Origin: Pseudomicrostroma phylloplanum
Taxonomy: Eukaryota > Basidiomycota > Exobasidiomycetes > Microstromatales
DNA: 64,000 nucleotides
Direction: 5' to 3'
Assembly: GCA_039545275.1 (NCBI GenBank)
Contig: BCHS01000001.1
Location: forward strand, 379,579 to 443,578
Both the position numbers and the translations under genes were made by a program. Under the pieces are notes generated by a model. That model searched no databases. It saw only the letters and a list, made by a program, of their open reading frames with translations, and was not told where the DNA came from. Positions 43,523 to 54,528 of the stretch are shown piece by piece (positions within the stretch are counted from its first letter, which is position 1; the number at the start of each line of letters is the position of its first letter).

Positions 43523-44881
43523 TCAGAGCAGGGCTACGGCAGCAACACCCACGGCTGCGAGCAGCACGAAAGCCGAGCCGGCAGCGTATCCCGACGAGGC
43601 TGCAGAGGTAGCAGCGTTGGAGCTGGATCCTGCAGAGGAGGCCGTCGAGGAGGCGCCGGCTGCGGCCGAGGTAGACCGGCTGGCGGCAGCGTCGACTCCA
43701 CTGCTGGCGCTGGACGATCGTGCCGAAGCTGTGGACATACTGGTTGCGGACGAGGAGTAGGTGGCCAGGAGCACGCCGCCGTTGTTTACCGACGAGACGC
43801 TAGTGCACGAGGAAGAAGGAGCAGGGTGGGGCTGAGGCGTGGTTGCGTCTCCCTGTTGGAAAGTCGAGGTGGAGCCACGAGTAGAGTAGATTCCCTGCAG
43901 CATGGCAATCTCACCAGTGCAGTCCTCGAAGCCCTCACTGTAGGAAGCTGGGATGTTAAAGTTGCATCCCAGAACGTCGTAGATGTGCTGACACTGCAGT
44001 CGGGCAAGCTCACCCCAGCAGGCTCGGAAGCAGAAGCGGTCGTGGGACATGAAGTTGGTCCACTCTCGCACAAAGCTAGCCTCGCCGGTAGCGTTGGGCT
44101 GGGCAGTCGTGTAGACGACTCCTCCGATGGGGTTCGAGCGGTCGTCTTCACCGTGCGGGTCCATCTCTCCTCCGGCGTCACCCTCGACGAAGCCCATGGT
44201 TGTGAAGTCTCCCAGACCGGTCACTTGCACATAGTCGGAGGTAGCGACAAAGTGCACACCAGTGAGGGTACCGTCGGGAATCAGACGTGTTCCGTGCGTG
44301 GGCTTAGTGCAGTAAGCGACGGCTGCGGTCAAGGAAAAAGAGAGCTCATGTCAGCAAATGTGGCTCAAAGGGCTTTTCACGTCGGCAGACCTAGTGCGGC
44401 ACTCACCTTTCCTCTCGAATGTTCCGACCTCCTCGCCCTCGTCAGGGGGTCCCCAGAGACAGAAGTCATCGACGGAGTTGATCCAAGCAGTCTGACATGA
44501 AGAGTTGGAGTTCCAAGAGCCCTCTGCTTGAAGGCATCGGTTGTAGCCCTCTTGAGGTGGCTATCAAGGACAGAGATATAGAATGAGGACGTGTCAGCCA
44601 CCATCATTCCATACACTGCATACCAGCTGTCAGGTTGTACTCACGACGTAGCCATTCTCATCGGGGTTTCCCGTAGTGCCGAGGTACTGGTCTGGCAAAC
44701 GCGTGTATGCGTAGGTGGGCTTGGCCTGCCACTGGCTCCAAGAGCTGGTGGGCTGGTTGAACGTCTGGCCGCTGGCAGCCGAAGGGTTACCCGTGGGAGC
44801 ACCAGAGATGTTCTGCGCTGAGACGCTGCTGATGGCGGCTAGCAGAGGGGTGAGGGCGAGGAGAGTGCGGAGGGAGGACAT
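43523..44881 (-). CDS. GPI-anchored surface glycoprotein of the macrophage-activating glycoprotein (MP88-like) family
   Basis: Three exons (44881-44645, 44560-44407, 44322-43523) give 396 residues. A signal peptide (MSSLRTLLALTPLLAAISSVSA) is followed by PPQEGYNRCLQAEGSWNSNSSC, TAWINSVDDFCLWGPP, AVAYCTKPTHGTRLIPDGTLTG, VHFVATSDYVQVTGLGDF, EWTNFMSHDRFCFRACWG and CQHIYDVLGCNFNIPA, with Cys positions typical of the basidiomycete family named after Cryptococcus MP88. A Ser/Thr/Ala-rich stalk and hydrophobic C-terminus (YAAGSAFVLLAAVGVAAVALL) fit GPI anchoring. It probably sits in the cell wall or plasma membrane; molecular function is unknown. Upstream on the same strand is the chitin synthase gene. 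Confidence 0.88.
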
Positions 44882-45745
44882 GCTGGGTGGTAGTGGTATG
44901 TGCTTGGGCGCTGCTGGGTATGTGATACTGAACAAAAGGAAGCAAGTGAGGAAATGTGATCGAAGAAAGATGAGGGAGAGATGATGGTGGCAAAGGGTAG
45001 AAGAAATTGCAACGTAGAGAATTGGAAGAGTAAAAGGACTGTGGGTGCGAGTCTCCTGGGCGGCGAATGACGAGGAGGTGGGGCAGTGTTAAGGGAATTG
45101 AAGGGAGTCAGGCAAGCGGGCAGTCAACATCAACACCCGATCTTGTCGGCGGAACATCCAGACAGCAGGTAAGATCGCCGAAAAGGTTGGCTCTGGAAGG
45201 CAATGGGCAGCTTGGCCATGACCACGTTCGCCGCTTGGCCAGGCCAGGGGTGAGAGCGGTGTATTGGAGGGGAGGCTGAAGGGAAAGGCGTAGAGCATTC
45301 CGCCTCCTTTCTGTGTTCCTCCTATCTGAGCAAAGCAGTTCTTGGCTCTGCCTCTTGCGAGACATGTCCGCGAATTGTGCCGGTCAAGAGAAGGTAGAAG
45401 GATGAGGATTGTTTGCAGGGCGAGTTTGGATCAATCTACGTCTGCTGCTAGTGCGGGTGCTGTTGGAGTCTGCAGCTGTGCTCCGTGAATGTCTTGGCGA
45501 GGATGCTTGGCTGCGTCGCTCCCCTTCCCCCCCTGCTTGACCCCTTCCCATCAACGCCTCCTCGTCTGATCAATTGTACACTTCGCATAAGCCAAGCAGA
45601 GAGTGTACACGGACATCCAGCGCGCATGACGCGCCTCGCAGAAGAATCTCTGTCATTCCGATATCGTCCACATCCGCTTAGAACGGCGACCAGGCTCGGG
45701 TGTCTGGTCCCACCTTTGGTGCTTTACCTACCTCGAAACTGCTGT

Positions 45746-45776
<31 letters not shown>

Positions 45777-46773
45777 ACCCTTTTTCTCTTGGCGTGTGGC
45801 GGTAAGTATGCCCTGGCGTGCATGTGCAATGTGCGAGATCGGAGCCAAGGATGAAGGGGCGCAACACCAGCGGGTCTTGGCGTCGCGTCCACACCCGGCG
45901 GCAGAGGGCACCTCAGCACACTAAGCATCCATCCCCCCCCCGCGCGGGGGTCCACAAGTCGCCCGCCCCGCCCCTGACCCAGCACTGGCTCCTCGTTTGC
46001 ATGACCTGCTCTACCTCGCCCGAATCTGAGAGAGCAACACGAGCGGAGCGTGAAGAGAGGTTGTCACCGTTAACCAAGAAGGGAGACGAGGGAGTGGGCC
46101 TGACGAGCCAACGGAATTGGCCGAGGCGTGTGCTGTGCTGCGCGTCCAGCCACCACCAGCCAGCACCACTCAGCCGGAAGGAATGTCAGTCACTGCTTGC
46201 TTGCACTCAATCACTCGAGCACGCTTATCGCATGGGCAGGCAGGCAACAAGAAGTTGAGATTGCGACCAAGAGCCGAGGGGGAATACAGACCACAGGAGA
46301 GAGGAGACAAAGGAGGTGGTGGGGACAATCTCGAAAATGGCGCGTTGTTATGGGGGTGGGTGATAGTGTTGCGAGGAGGGCAGGCAGGGTCCTAGTGATT
46401 CGAAGAGAAGACGTACGAAAAGGAATGGACAAGGAAAGGGTGGGGGGAATAATAGAAGGGAAGGGATGGAAGGGGAAGGAGAGACTAAAGGAGGATGCGA
46501 GGAGGAGGAGAGGGGTCTTGTAGCATATGGATAGACACCGTAGACACCAAGAGAGGGCGAGGCGAAAGAGGTCTGTCTGACGGCCAAAGTCGGACAGAGT
46601 ACGACTGGTAGGAATCGTCGTCGTCGTCATCGTTTGCTCTTCGCCTTGAATATATTGGTCTGTAGTTGATGAAGGTAATGTTCGTTGCATATGTGGAAAT
46701 GAAGGGCTGGATGTTCGTTGCTGGTCGTCGTCACAGGAAGTGTTTTAAAGTTGCAATGTCTGCCTTTGCCGCC
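44882..46773. other. Large intergenic region: glycoprotein promoter, CHS 3' end
   Basis: 1.9 kb without a supported gene on either strand, between two minus-strand genes. Contains a (CTG)n tract (45739-45776), a C-run followed by CGCGCGGGGG near 45930-45950 and a long purine-rich stretch 46260-46520. Reading frames here are low complexity and lack splice-consistent domains. The left part is the promoter of the glycoprotein gene. Confidence 0.5.
45739..45776 (+). repeat. CTG trinucleotide repeat (interrupted)
   Basis: CTG/TTG units, the last seven or so perfect, in non-coding sequence upstream of the glycoprotein gene. Confidence 0.9.
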
Positions 46774-49700
46774 TTAACGGTGGAAAGGATTGCTGGAGTG
46801 GCCACCGGCAGAAGAAGCCGGCCCTGAACCGTTGTTGCCATGATCAGCTGCTGTGCTCCTCGAGAAGCGCGAGCCAGCGCCAGATGCGCTGGGAGGACCA
46901 CCTGGGCCTCCATTGTCAGCCGTGCTCGTCCTCCTAGCTCCCCTCTGTACAACCCTGGGCGCCGCTCCCGTCGGTCCGTCGTCGACCAATGAGAAGCCAC
47001 GTTGATGTGACGATTGCGACGAGGGCGCGTACGAAGAGGGCGAGGATACGAAAGCATCCTGAGAAGGTGCGGTCAGCTCTCGAGGAGCATTCTCTCGCGG
47101 CCTCGATGCTCCTTGGCCGGACAAGGAAGGCGGCATAGGTGGAGCGCCGTACGACGAGCGATGTTCAGAATCGGAGCTCAGATGAGATGCGATGTCTGCC
47201 CTGTTGAGCTCATGCATCGGTCGACGTTGGTCCTGGTCTGGCGAAGAGCGGTTGGAACCATGCGTAGCGGAGGCCATCATCGGCTGATGCTCCTCATCCA
47301 TCACATTGGAGAACAGCTCGTACTGCTGTCGGTTGGACAGCGGAGCCGGGCTCGTGTCCCTAGTCGGGCGAGTGACAAAGACGGAGCCTTGAGCAGCAGG
47401 AACGCCCTTGTTGGCTCCTCCAGGGTCACCGAGCGGCGCAGGAAGCGACAGCAACGGCACAGCGTCCATGCGAGCTCGAGCACCAGGAATTCCGCCAGAA
47501 ACGACTCTGCCGTGACCACTCTCGGACTCCATTGCAGCAGAATGAGAGCCGAGCGAGCTGAGCAAGCGCTCGGTTTGACCGCCGTTGGGACCTCCCTCGC
47601 TGTGTCCAGTCACTGAGCTCGAGACGAAGCTGTACCTGGACGACCCCGCCTGCCTGTCGGGAGAGCCGATGTGGAGAATGTCGTAGGTCGAGTCTCGACT
47701 CTGAATGCCAGCAGCCAGGCGTCGGTCGCGTTCGAATTCGACCCACCTCTTCATGACGATGTTTGAAGGGTCGAACTTGCCCTCGGCATCACCATGGTCG
47801 CCCTTGGCATCACCTTGAACAATACGAGTTGCACCCCAAGAGAAGTCGTCCATATGCCAGAAGGCGTACGCCGGCAGGACAAAGTTCCAGATGGGAAGGG
47901 AGATCAAGTAGACACCCATCCATCCGACGTAGGCAATCTTGCGGGAGGTGACAATAATCAGAATACCTGGTAGACCCAAGATGAGGGCCAGAAGGATGAG
48001 GGGAATCGACTGGATCGGCTTGCCTTGGATACCATCAACGACGGCTGAGACCACGACATAGAGGGTGAAGGCGATAGCAGCGGGTAGGACCAGGGTACCA
48101 GCCAGTTCCATGAAGACGACGAATCTCATCGAGAAGCAGAAGGTACCGCAGAGATCGTTGACCATGACCAGCTCCGCCAAATTGTGCACCGTCGAGTTGA
48201 TCCATCGTCGTCGCTGAGACAGCAGAACGCGGAAAGTGTCAGGCACGACTGTCTTGCAAACTGCTTGTGGCACGAACATCATCTTCCTCTTGGGGAAGGT
48301 CTTGAGCATGAGCGTTGTGAGGAAACGATCTTCACCGAGGAGCAGCAGATTCTTCTTGTGCAGCGTGTCGACGACGTTCTCCGAGTAATGCTCGACAATG
48401 TCTGGGTTTGCCAAAATGGGGACCCAGTAGCCGGCAGCACCCTTGGGAGCCTTGATACGGTAAGCAGAGAAACATCCAGGGAGACAGGTGACACCGCCGA
48501 AGCAGGACTCGAAGGCCTTGGTCTGGTGATGCGAAATGTAGTACTCGAAGACCTGGATCATAGTCACCCACGTCTCACTCTTGTTGGCAATCTTGGTCTC
48601 TCCACACAGTCCCATGATCTCGGGATCCTCAACCATGCAGGCAACCATGCGAGTGAGAGAGTCGGGGAAGACCTTTGTGTCTGCGTCAACCATCAAGATG
48701 ATCTCGTAGTGATCGGGGGACACTCCGGTGACTCTCCAAAGGGCGTTGAAGAAATCGTACTCGAAAGCGGTCATCCTTTCGTCGAACATGACCTTCTGCA
48801 AGAAGGCCATGAGCAGGACTTGGGAGTCACGCTTACCTCTGTTACCGGGCTTGGCTCCGTCGGCCTCGAGTGGGGAACCACACTTGGCGACGAGGACCAT
48901 AGGGATCCTCTGCTGCTTCGATCGCTCGACTGTCTCGTCGTCATATTCGTAGAATCCGGCGTACACCTTGGCCATGTTGTGGCGCTTGGAACCATCGGCG
49001 ATAGCAACGTAGGAGTTGCCCTCGACCTCCTCTGGGGGCGTGATGAAGTCCTTCATCATGCTCAAACAGATGTCAGGGGTACTGAGCTCCGATCCAGCTC
49101 CCTTGACGATACCGTCAGCAATCACCAGGATCACCTTGTGAGAGTTGGGGTAGTCGGTAGTGGCTAGCGAGTCAAGTGTAGTGCGGAGACCCTCGAATGA
49201 CTCCGAGTAAGCAGTGACCAGACACAAGCTGTACGCGAGAGGGAAGTGGTAGGGCATGTAATCCGAAGGTGGTTGAGGAACGACGTTGTCGAGGGGCCAG
49301 GGACAGGCTCCCATTGCGCCGATCATTGGATCATGTGACATGGAGCTGCGTCTCGAGCCATGGCTGTAAGACGGCACCATTCGATCGCCGTTGTTGACAG
49401 TGTTGACGAGCGAGGTACTGGAGCGAACACCCCGGAGCGAAGGCGAGCCGGGAGGCGAGCCACCTACTGGCGAACCAACGCCAACCCTTCCACCTCGAGG
49501 TGCAGGTGAGCGGGTGCCGCTGCTTCCATTGCCGCCCTTCTCGGAGTAGACAGCTCGAGGCGGCAGATTCTTCAGAGGTGCAGCCGTGGAGAAACGTGAG
49601 GTCTTGGGCAGGAATGATCGGTGCTTCTTGACGTTGGGCCTGTACGCGGCTGGGGCCGGTCGGTAGATGTTGTCGGACCAGTCTTCGATTTCCGCTGCAC

Positions 49701-51687
49701 GCTTCATCCTCTGCGAGCGAGACTCGTGGCCGTAATTGCCGAGCCTCCAACTCAGGAACCATCCAAAGATGACAGCCATGATGAACTTGATACCAACAAC
49801 TCCCAGAATGACGACCAAGGCGACGTAGAGCTCGACCTGAGATGCAACACAGCCGATTGACTCGGAGTCAACAAAGCCGACCCGAGCGATCTGATCCAGA
49901 CAGTCAAAGAGGGTGTCTTGCTGAGAGCGGAATACAGAAGCCGTGACATCTCGACCGGACCATTGCGCTGACCTCGTCTTCAGTGTGTCGAAGAGGGCAG
50001 GGTAGGTGAGGTTGTTGGTGTACAGGAGAGCCAGACGACCGGCATCGATGACAGCGCCCTTCCAGACGAGGAAGTTGCGAGTCGTATCCTCGACTTGGTC
50101 CCAGGTGTAGTAGACTGGACCGCCCCGAGGGAAACCTGCTTGGCCATTCAGAATATTTTCGGCTGAAGCAGCGGTGTGACACATTGTAGAGTTGCGGTAG
50201 GCCCTGGTACCATTGAGATAGGTCATCTGACAGGGGAAGTACTGAGTGGCCTCTGTCCTATCAGATCTGTTGAGGATGAGACCAGTGCATGCACCGCCAG
50301 TCCTTTGGGCAATGAGGGAACCGTCCTGCTTTCCAGATGAGAATGGCTCAGAGTAGACAGGGTTGAGTCTCTCCCACGCAGTGCCGGCGGCAAAGGAGCC
50401 TACTTGAGGATGGTAGAAGTTGTTCAGGTCGTAGTCGTAACCGTAGAAGACCATTGATCCCGTATCGATGTTGGTGACCTCGTATCGTGTCTGTGAAGTA
50501 TCACACACAGCCTGGGTGAATCCGAAGGTGATGAATCCGACACCAGCCATGGCGCCGAGGATGATCGATAGAAGACCGACCTTTTCCCTCCAAGCTCTCT
50601 GCTGTTCGGGCGTCTTGATGCCAAAAATGCCCAGGCAGGGCCCAACGCAGCAAATGGTGAGGGCGTAGCAGTAGATCATCCACGGGCCCACGGGACCCGG
50701 TGCAATGTTTGCCATCCTGCTCGGCTTCTCCTGTCCCGCGGCTGCCCAATCACGGGGCAGCTCTTTGCGAGGTCCACTAGCTTGCGATCTGGTCCGCTTG
50801 AGCGAGACACCGCGCTTCAAGAAGTTGATGCCGGTCTCGACCTGATCTTCCTCTCGACCTAGAATCGACTTGCCTCGCCTCAGGCCAGGCGCTCCAGGAG
50901 GCGGCGCCCTGCCTAGACCTCCGGGCGGCATGTTGTTCGGCCTACCAGCATCGGCCGGTTGCACCATGCCAAGGCCACTAATGCCGCCTCCTGGTCCTTG
51001 CATGTGGTTGATGCCATAACCTGGGAAGGCAGCGCCATGCTGAGGGAGATGGCCAGTCGTCGAGGGCATGTAGCCGATGTGGTGAGACGGCCTGCCGGAG
51101 GCGTCGACCATGTCCAGCTGGGCAGCGTGGTTTCGGTAGTACCATTGCCTGTGATTTGGGTCCATACGCTCTCGGTCGGGCCTGACCAACGACTTCTTTC
51201 GCTTGAAATTGACGTTGTTGGAGAAGCCAGCCTCGGGATCGAGGTTGCTACCAGCGCCACCACTGCTGCCGCCACCTGAGAGGAGCTCGGGCACCCCCCG
51301 AGTGCCTGGTGTCTCGCCGGGCGAGTACTTGTCGCTTCCACCCAATAGCTCCTGCTTGACAGAGTCGCGAGAGTGGGGCGCACGTTGCGGCTGACTTCTA
51401 GGCGGCGGCATCTGAAAGGAAACGGCGCCGCGTGGCTGCTGCTGCTGGTGCTGCTGCTGTGGTAGTTGTGATGGAGATGGCTGAGGTCGCCCGGAAGTGT
51501 TACCACTGGGTCCTTGAGCATTGCCACTGCCAGTGTAGGTAGGGTAAGAGCCGAGAAAAGGTTGCGGTGGGCGAGAAGACCCTGTGGATGCTTGTGTCGA
51601 AGAACGCTGACCGGCCAGGGAGGGGCGGTATGCCTGACTAGCGTCGTGTGGCTGGTCAGGCTCGAAGGGGTTCATGTTGGGCGGCAT
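46774..51687 (-). CDS. Chitin synthase, class IV (Chs3-type)
   Basis: A single exon of 1637 residues. An N-terminal Pro/Gln/Ser-rich region of about 250 residues is followed by membrane segments near 332-395 (GPWMIYCYALTICCVGPCLGI, VGLLSIILGAMAGVGFITFG). Next is an Asn-glycosylation-rich loop (NRSD, NGTR, NSTM, NNLT) and another segment near 630. The glycosyltransferase-2 core begins about 825 (VTAYSESFEGLRTTLDSLA) and has DADTKVFPDSL near 1002, EDRFLTTLML near 1119 and QRRRWINSTVHNLAEL near 1157, the chitin synthase active-site motifs. Further membrane segments and a 350-residue disordered tail end the protein. It polymerises UDP-GlcNAc into chitin at the plasma membrane. Class IV assignment rests on the Chs3-like topology and lack of a myosin domain. 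Confidence 0.96.
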   Translation of the reverse strand: MPPNMNPFEPDQPHDASQAYRPSLAGQRSSTQASTGSSRPPQPFLGSYPTYTGSGNAQGPSGNTSGRPQPSPSQLPQQQHQQQQPRGAVSFQMPPPRSQPQRAPHSRDSVKQELLGGSDKYSPGETPGTRGVPELLSGGGSSGGAGSNLDPEAGFSNNVNFKRKKSLVRPDRERMDPNHRQWYYRNHAAQLDMVDASGRPSHHIGYMPSTTGHLPQHGAAFPGYGINHMQGPGGGISGLGMVQPADAGRPNNMPPGGLGRAPPPGAPGLRRGKSILGREEDQVETGINFLKRGVSLKRTRSQASGPRKELPRDWAAAGQEKPSRMANIAPGPVGPWMIYCYALTICCVGPCLGIFGIKTPEQQRAWREKVGLLSIILGAMAGVGFITFGFTQAVCDTSQTRYEVTNIDTGSMVFYGYDYDLNNFYHPQVGSFAAGTAWERLNPVYSEPFSSGKQDGSLIAQRTGGACTGLILNRSDRTEATQYFPCQMTYLNGTRAYRNSTMCHTAASAENILNGQAGFPRGGPVYYTWDQVEDTTRNFLVWKGAVIDAGRLALLYTNNLTYPALFDTLKTRSAQWSGRDVTASVFRSQQDTLFDCLDQIARVGFVDSESIGCVASQVELYVALVVILGVVGIKFIMAVIFGWFLSWRLGNYGHESRSQRMKRAAEIEDWSDNIYRPAPAAYRPNVKKHRSFLPKTSRFSTAAPLKNLPPRAVYSEKGGNGSSGTRSPAPRGGRVGVGSPVGGSPPGSPSLRGVRSSTSLVNTVNNGDRMVPSYSHGSRRSSMSHDPMIGAMGACPWPLDNVVPQPPSDYMPYHFPLAYSLCLVTAYSESFEGLRTTLDSLATTDYPNSHKVILVIADGIVKGAGSELSTPDICLSMMKDFITPPEEVEGNSYVAIADGSKRHNMAKVYAGFYEYDDETVERSKQQRIPMVLVAKCGSPLEADGAKPGNRGKRDSQVLLMAFLQKVMFDERMTAFEYDFFNALWRVTGVSPDHYEIILMVDADTKVFPDSLTRMVACMVEDPEIMGLCGETKIANKSETWVTMIQVFEYYISHHQTKAFESCFGGVTCLPGCFSAYRIKAPKGAAGYWVPILANPDIVEHYSENVVDTLHKKNLLLLGEDRFLTTLMLKTFPKRKMMFVPQAVCKTVVPDTFRVLLSQRRRWINSTVHNLAELVMVNDLCGTFCFSMRFVVFMELAGTLVLPAAIAFTLYVVVSAVVDGIQGKPIQSIPLILLALILGLPGILIIVTSRKIAYVGWMGVYLISLPIWNFVLPAYAFWHMDDFSWGATRIVQGDAKGDHGDAEGKFDPSNIVMKRWVEFERDRRLAAGIQSRDSTYDILHIGSPDRQAGSSRYSFVSSSVTGHSEGGPNGGQTERLLSSLGSHSAAMESESGHGRVVSGGIPGARARMDAVPLLSLPAPLGDPGGANKGVPAAQGSVFVTRPTRDTSPAPLSNRQQYELFSNVMDEEHQPMMASATHGSNRSSPDQDQRRPMHELNRADIASHLSSDSEHRSSYGAPPMPPSLSGQGASRPRENAPRELTAPSQDAFVSSPSSYAPSSQSSHQRGFSLVDDGPTGAAPRVVQRGARRTSTADNGGPGGPPSASGAGSRFSRSTAADHGNNGSGPASSAGGHSSNPFHR

Positions 51688-52209
51688 GACTGGCGACTTG
51701 TCGAGATGGTGAGTGAGACCCTCGACGTGCGTCCTCTAGAGGCTAGGAGCAAGAGGGGAAGGGGAAGAGGAAGGAAGGAATGCGTACGTTGTGCGAAGGG
51801 AAGTGAGAGAATCGAGGGTATTGTACAGCTTCTTTTTACTCCATCGATTGATCGAGGCCAAATGTCGCCAATGCGTGTGGAAGTCCTCAGAAAGAGTGGA
51901 ACTGATCGTGATGGTATGCAGATATCGAGAGGACCGGTCTGCGTGGCCTAGATCCTTGGCAAGCTAAGAGGCAGAGGGTGTGCGTGTGTATATATGCTTG
52001 CTCTGCCACCGGATATAGTAAATTCGCAAATCGCTGCTCGCTCAATGGCTGTGCTGAGAAAGAGCAGGATCGCGTGGACCGGGGTGTGGAAAAGAAGGTA
52101 TAGAGGGTCCGAAGCCGAGTGCGAGGTAGAGTGCAATGATCTGACGACGAGCGATCAAATGCGAGGGAGGTAAAGAGGATGGATGGTAGCGGCGAGGGGA
52201 AGAGGGGAT

Positions 52210-52220
52210 GGGGGGGGGGG
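52210..52220 (+). repeat. Homopolymer G run (11 bases)
   Basis: Eleven G bases, then C and six G, upstream of chitin synthase. Confidence 0.85.
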
Positions 52221-52328
52221 CGGGGGGCGGAGGATGGCGAAGTGTGGAAATGGTCACCGCCTACTTCGATGGGCGCAAAAGAGGGGGCGTGGGTGGGAGG
52301 ATTGCAGGCGGGCGGGTGGGCAGGGCGG

Positions 52329-52350
52329 GTGTGTGTGTGTGTGTGTGTGC
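52329..52350 (+). repeat. GT dinucleotide repeat
   Basis: About eleven perfect GT units, in the chitin synthase upstream region. Confidence 0.88.
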
Positions 52351-52578
52351 GGACAAGTGGTGCGAGGGTGCTGCCGGGTGTTAGGAGCGGGGAGTGTGTG
52401 GCCCAGAGCAGACAGACAGAAGCCGAGGAAGAGCAGCAGCAGTGAGCAGCAGGACCCTTGGCCGAGGCGGGCAGGCAGACGTGTGTGTGGATGTGCGTGT
52501 GTGTCTGTGGTGTGCGAGGGGCGGGGCGCGCGGGCCGAAGGCAGCCAGGAAAGCACCACAGGCAGTAGGCCCACGCAG

Positions 52579-52602
52579 ACGGGCAGGCAGGCAGGCAGGC
52601 AA
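52579..52602 (+). repeat. GGCA tetranucleotide repeat
   Basis: Five consecutive GGCA units within GACGGGCAGGCAGG...CAACC. Confidence 0.8.
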
Positions 52603-53115
52603 CCAAGACAACATCGACGCCTCTCGTTTCGCAGAGACGCGCGCACCGCCTTTGCTTGTCTCCCGTCCCCTCTGCTCTCACACCAGGCCCAGCATTCCCC
52701 GTGATGCAGACGTCGCAAATTCAACGGCCATCGGCCAACATCTCGGAAGAGCGCACTTGCACCCAGCCGAGGGACGCTGCTGACATACCTGGGCCCCCAA
52801 CCCTGGCTGAGTGACCAAGGAAGCACCGCACTGAAATGAACCCTTGCCCAGGCACAAAAACGATGGTGTGAGAGACTTGCGCGCTCTCGCTCCTTCTTGC
52901 TGCGTTCCGGCGATCTAGACTAGATTCCGCCTTGCTTGACGGCGGCGGCTGTCATCGTCATCGGGCCAACGGAGACGTCGTCTTGTCAATCACGATCGCA
53001 GCCGAGCCAGTGGGGCCGTGCATAAGCAAACGCGTCCTTCCGTTCCTGCGTCGAATATTATACACATGTCGATCCACCTTTTGAGAAATCCCTTGACCTC
53101 GTCCATATTGCTCAT

Positions 53116-54270
53116 ATGGTCAAAGCGGTTCTGCGAAGATTGAATGGGGACACAACATGGCTCGTGCAATTGCCTCTGTTTGATGGCCGGAGTGCGGCAC
53201 AGCACAAGACTTACAATCTCGTCAGTAGCCTTCGCCTGAGCCAACCCCGGCCATCTAGAATGCGAAGCTGACATGCAAGCTCACCTCCTACCTTCGCGTT
53301 GGCACAGCTGATCGATCCATGGTTGAGCGATGCCGAGCAGATTGACTACCACGCTTCTTTTTCGTCCCAATCGCGTACCATCAGCTCTTCCTACTCCACA
53401 CTGTCAGACCTCTCACAGGCCCTGGCACACGAAGCCCTCGAAAAGGCGGGCCAGGAACGAGTCGATGATGCCACTGAAGAGGAGCGTCAAAAGGCTCATG
53501 ATGGTGGCTATAGCGGGAAGATCGACGGTATCATCATCTCACATCCATTCACAGATCATGCCCACCCTCAGTCCCTCCTCGAGATGCCTGAGAGATCCGA
53601 AGGAGACGACCCTCTCCACCTCTTCTGCACGCAACAATCTCGCAAAGCAGTCCTGTCCCTCTTCCGGAAAGCTGGCGTCGAGGAGGGGAGATATCGAGTC
53701 TTCCTGCTGCCGGTAGCGGACGAGAGAGAGGACCTCTTTGCCTCTGCTCAGACAGCTCTGCCCGCAGGCATTCGCATCGTCCGTTTGCCTGCCAAAGAAG
53801 GGCTATTGCCAGCATGGGGTGATCTACACAGCGGCCTTGCCATTCTGTGGAAGACGGAGGAGTCCAATTCGGACTTTTCTTCGATCGTATACTCCCCTCA
53901 CGGTACGCTTCAGACATCCTTACCTCCCTGGCTCAACAAAGCACAGCAACGCGTGTTGGTCACTTCCTTCGACGAGCAGACCCTGCCCCTATTGCGCTAT
54001 GTCACCGGTCCAGTAGCCCTGGGATTCGAGACGGCAGTCTTGTGCTGCTACCCAACTGAAGAGCCATCGAAGACAGAGGCAACATACTACTCGCCAACGG
54101 TCGTTGTACGCACCCACGATGAGAGAAAGACGGCCAGAGGCCTCGTCAGTCGCGTCATTCGTCGCAAGGAGATGCAAGCCGAAGAGGCACAGGAGATGCT
54201 TCGGCGGCAATTTGGCGAGCTGGCGGGCACGGTCGAAGACCTCAAGGTGGGCGAAACTCTCGAGGTGTAA
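53116..54270 (+). CDS. Metallo-beta-lactamase-fold protein with degenerate metal motif
   Basis: Two exons (53116-53220, 53308-54270) give 355 residues. Exon 1 codes MVKAVLRRLNGDTTWLVQLP and joins in phase at NL/LIDPWLSD; the donor is GTCAGT. LIDPWLSDAEQIDYHASF, DGIIISHPFTDHAHPQSLLEMP and IVYSPHGTL are typical strands of fungal MBL-like hydrolase families. The signature that is normally HxHxDH reads HPFTDH, so one metal ligand is missing. Similar loss occurs in other fungal members, so the protein may bind a single metal or be inactive. No signal peptide is visible; substrate unknown. The next plus-strand gene begins 258 bases after its stop. Confidence 0.75.
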
Positions 54271-54528
54271 TCGGAAACGCGGGGCGGCTGTAGAGTAGGG
54301 GGCGGGGTGGTGCCTTCGATGTCCGCGCCACTGTGCCTGGCGGAGACATCGTGAGAGCAATCCACCCCAGGCGGGCCAGGCACCGGCAGCAACCACTGTA
54401 AGCGAAAGGGGGAAGCAGCAAATGGCGGAGCAGCCTGCAAGGATCAACTTTCCCTGTCCTTCAGCAACCTCCTCCTCTAGCATCTCCTGCTCGTCTTGTC
54501 CACCTTCCAGTGCACTCGTCCCCGTGCC

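Larger units (their letters stand above)
51688..53115. promoter_or_regulatory. Long divergent promoter of chitin synthase and the MBL-like gene
   Basis: 1.4 kb without a supported gene. Repeats cluster here: an 11-G run at 52210-52220, an 11-unit GT repeat at 52329-52350, and a GGCA repeat near 52579-52602. An in-frame reading of this segment on either strand is compositionally trivial. Confidence 0.5.

Noticed and set aside
45485..46258. Plus-strand frames containing poly-Cys
   Set aside because: The Cys run is a reading of the CTG repeat; no other coding evidence.
48184..49167. Long plus-strand frame opposite chitin synthase
   Set aside because: Antisense shadow of the catalytic core coding region; composition follows the minus-strand codons.
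51887..52826. Minus-strand frames upstream of chitin synthase
   Set aside because: Made of GT, G and GGCA repeats read as Thr-His, Pro and Ala-Cys-Leu runs; not protein-like.
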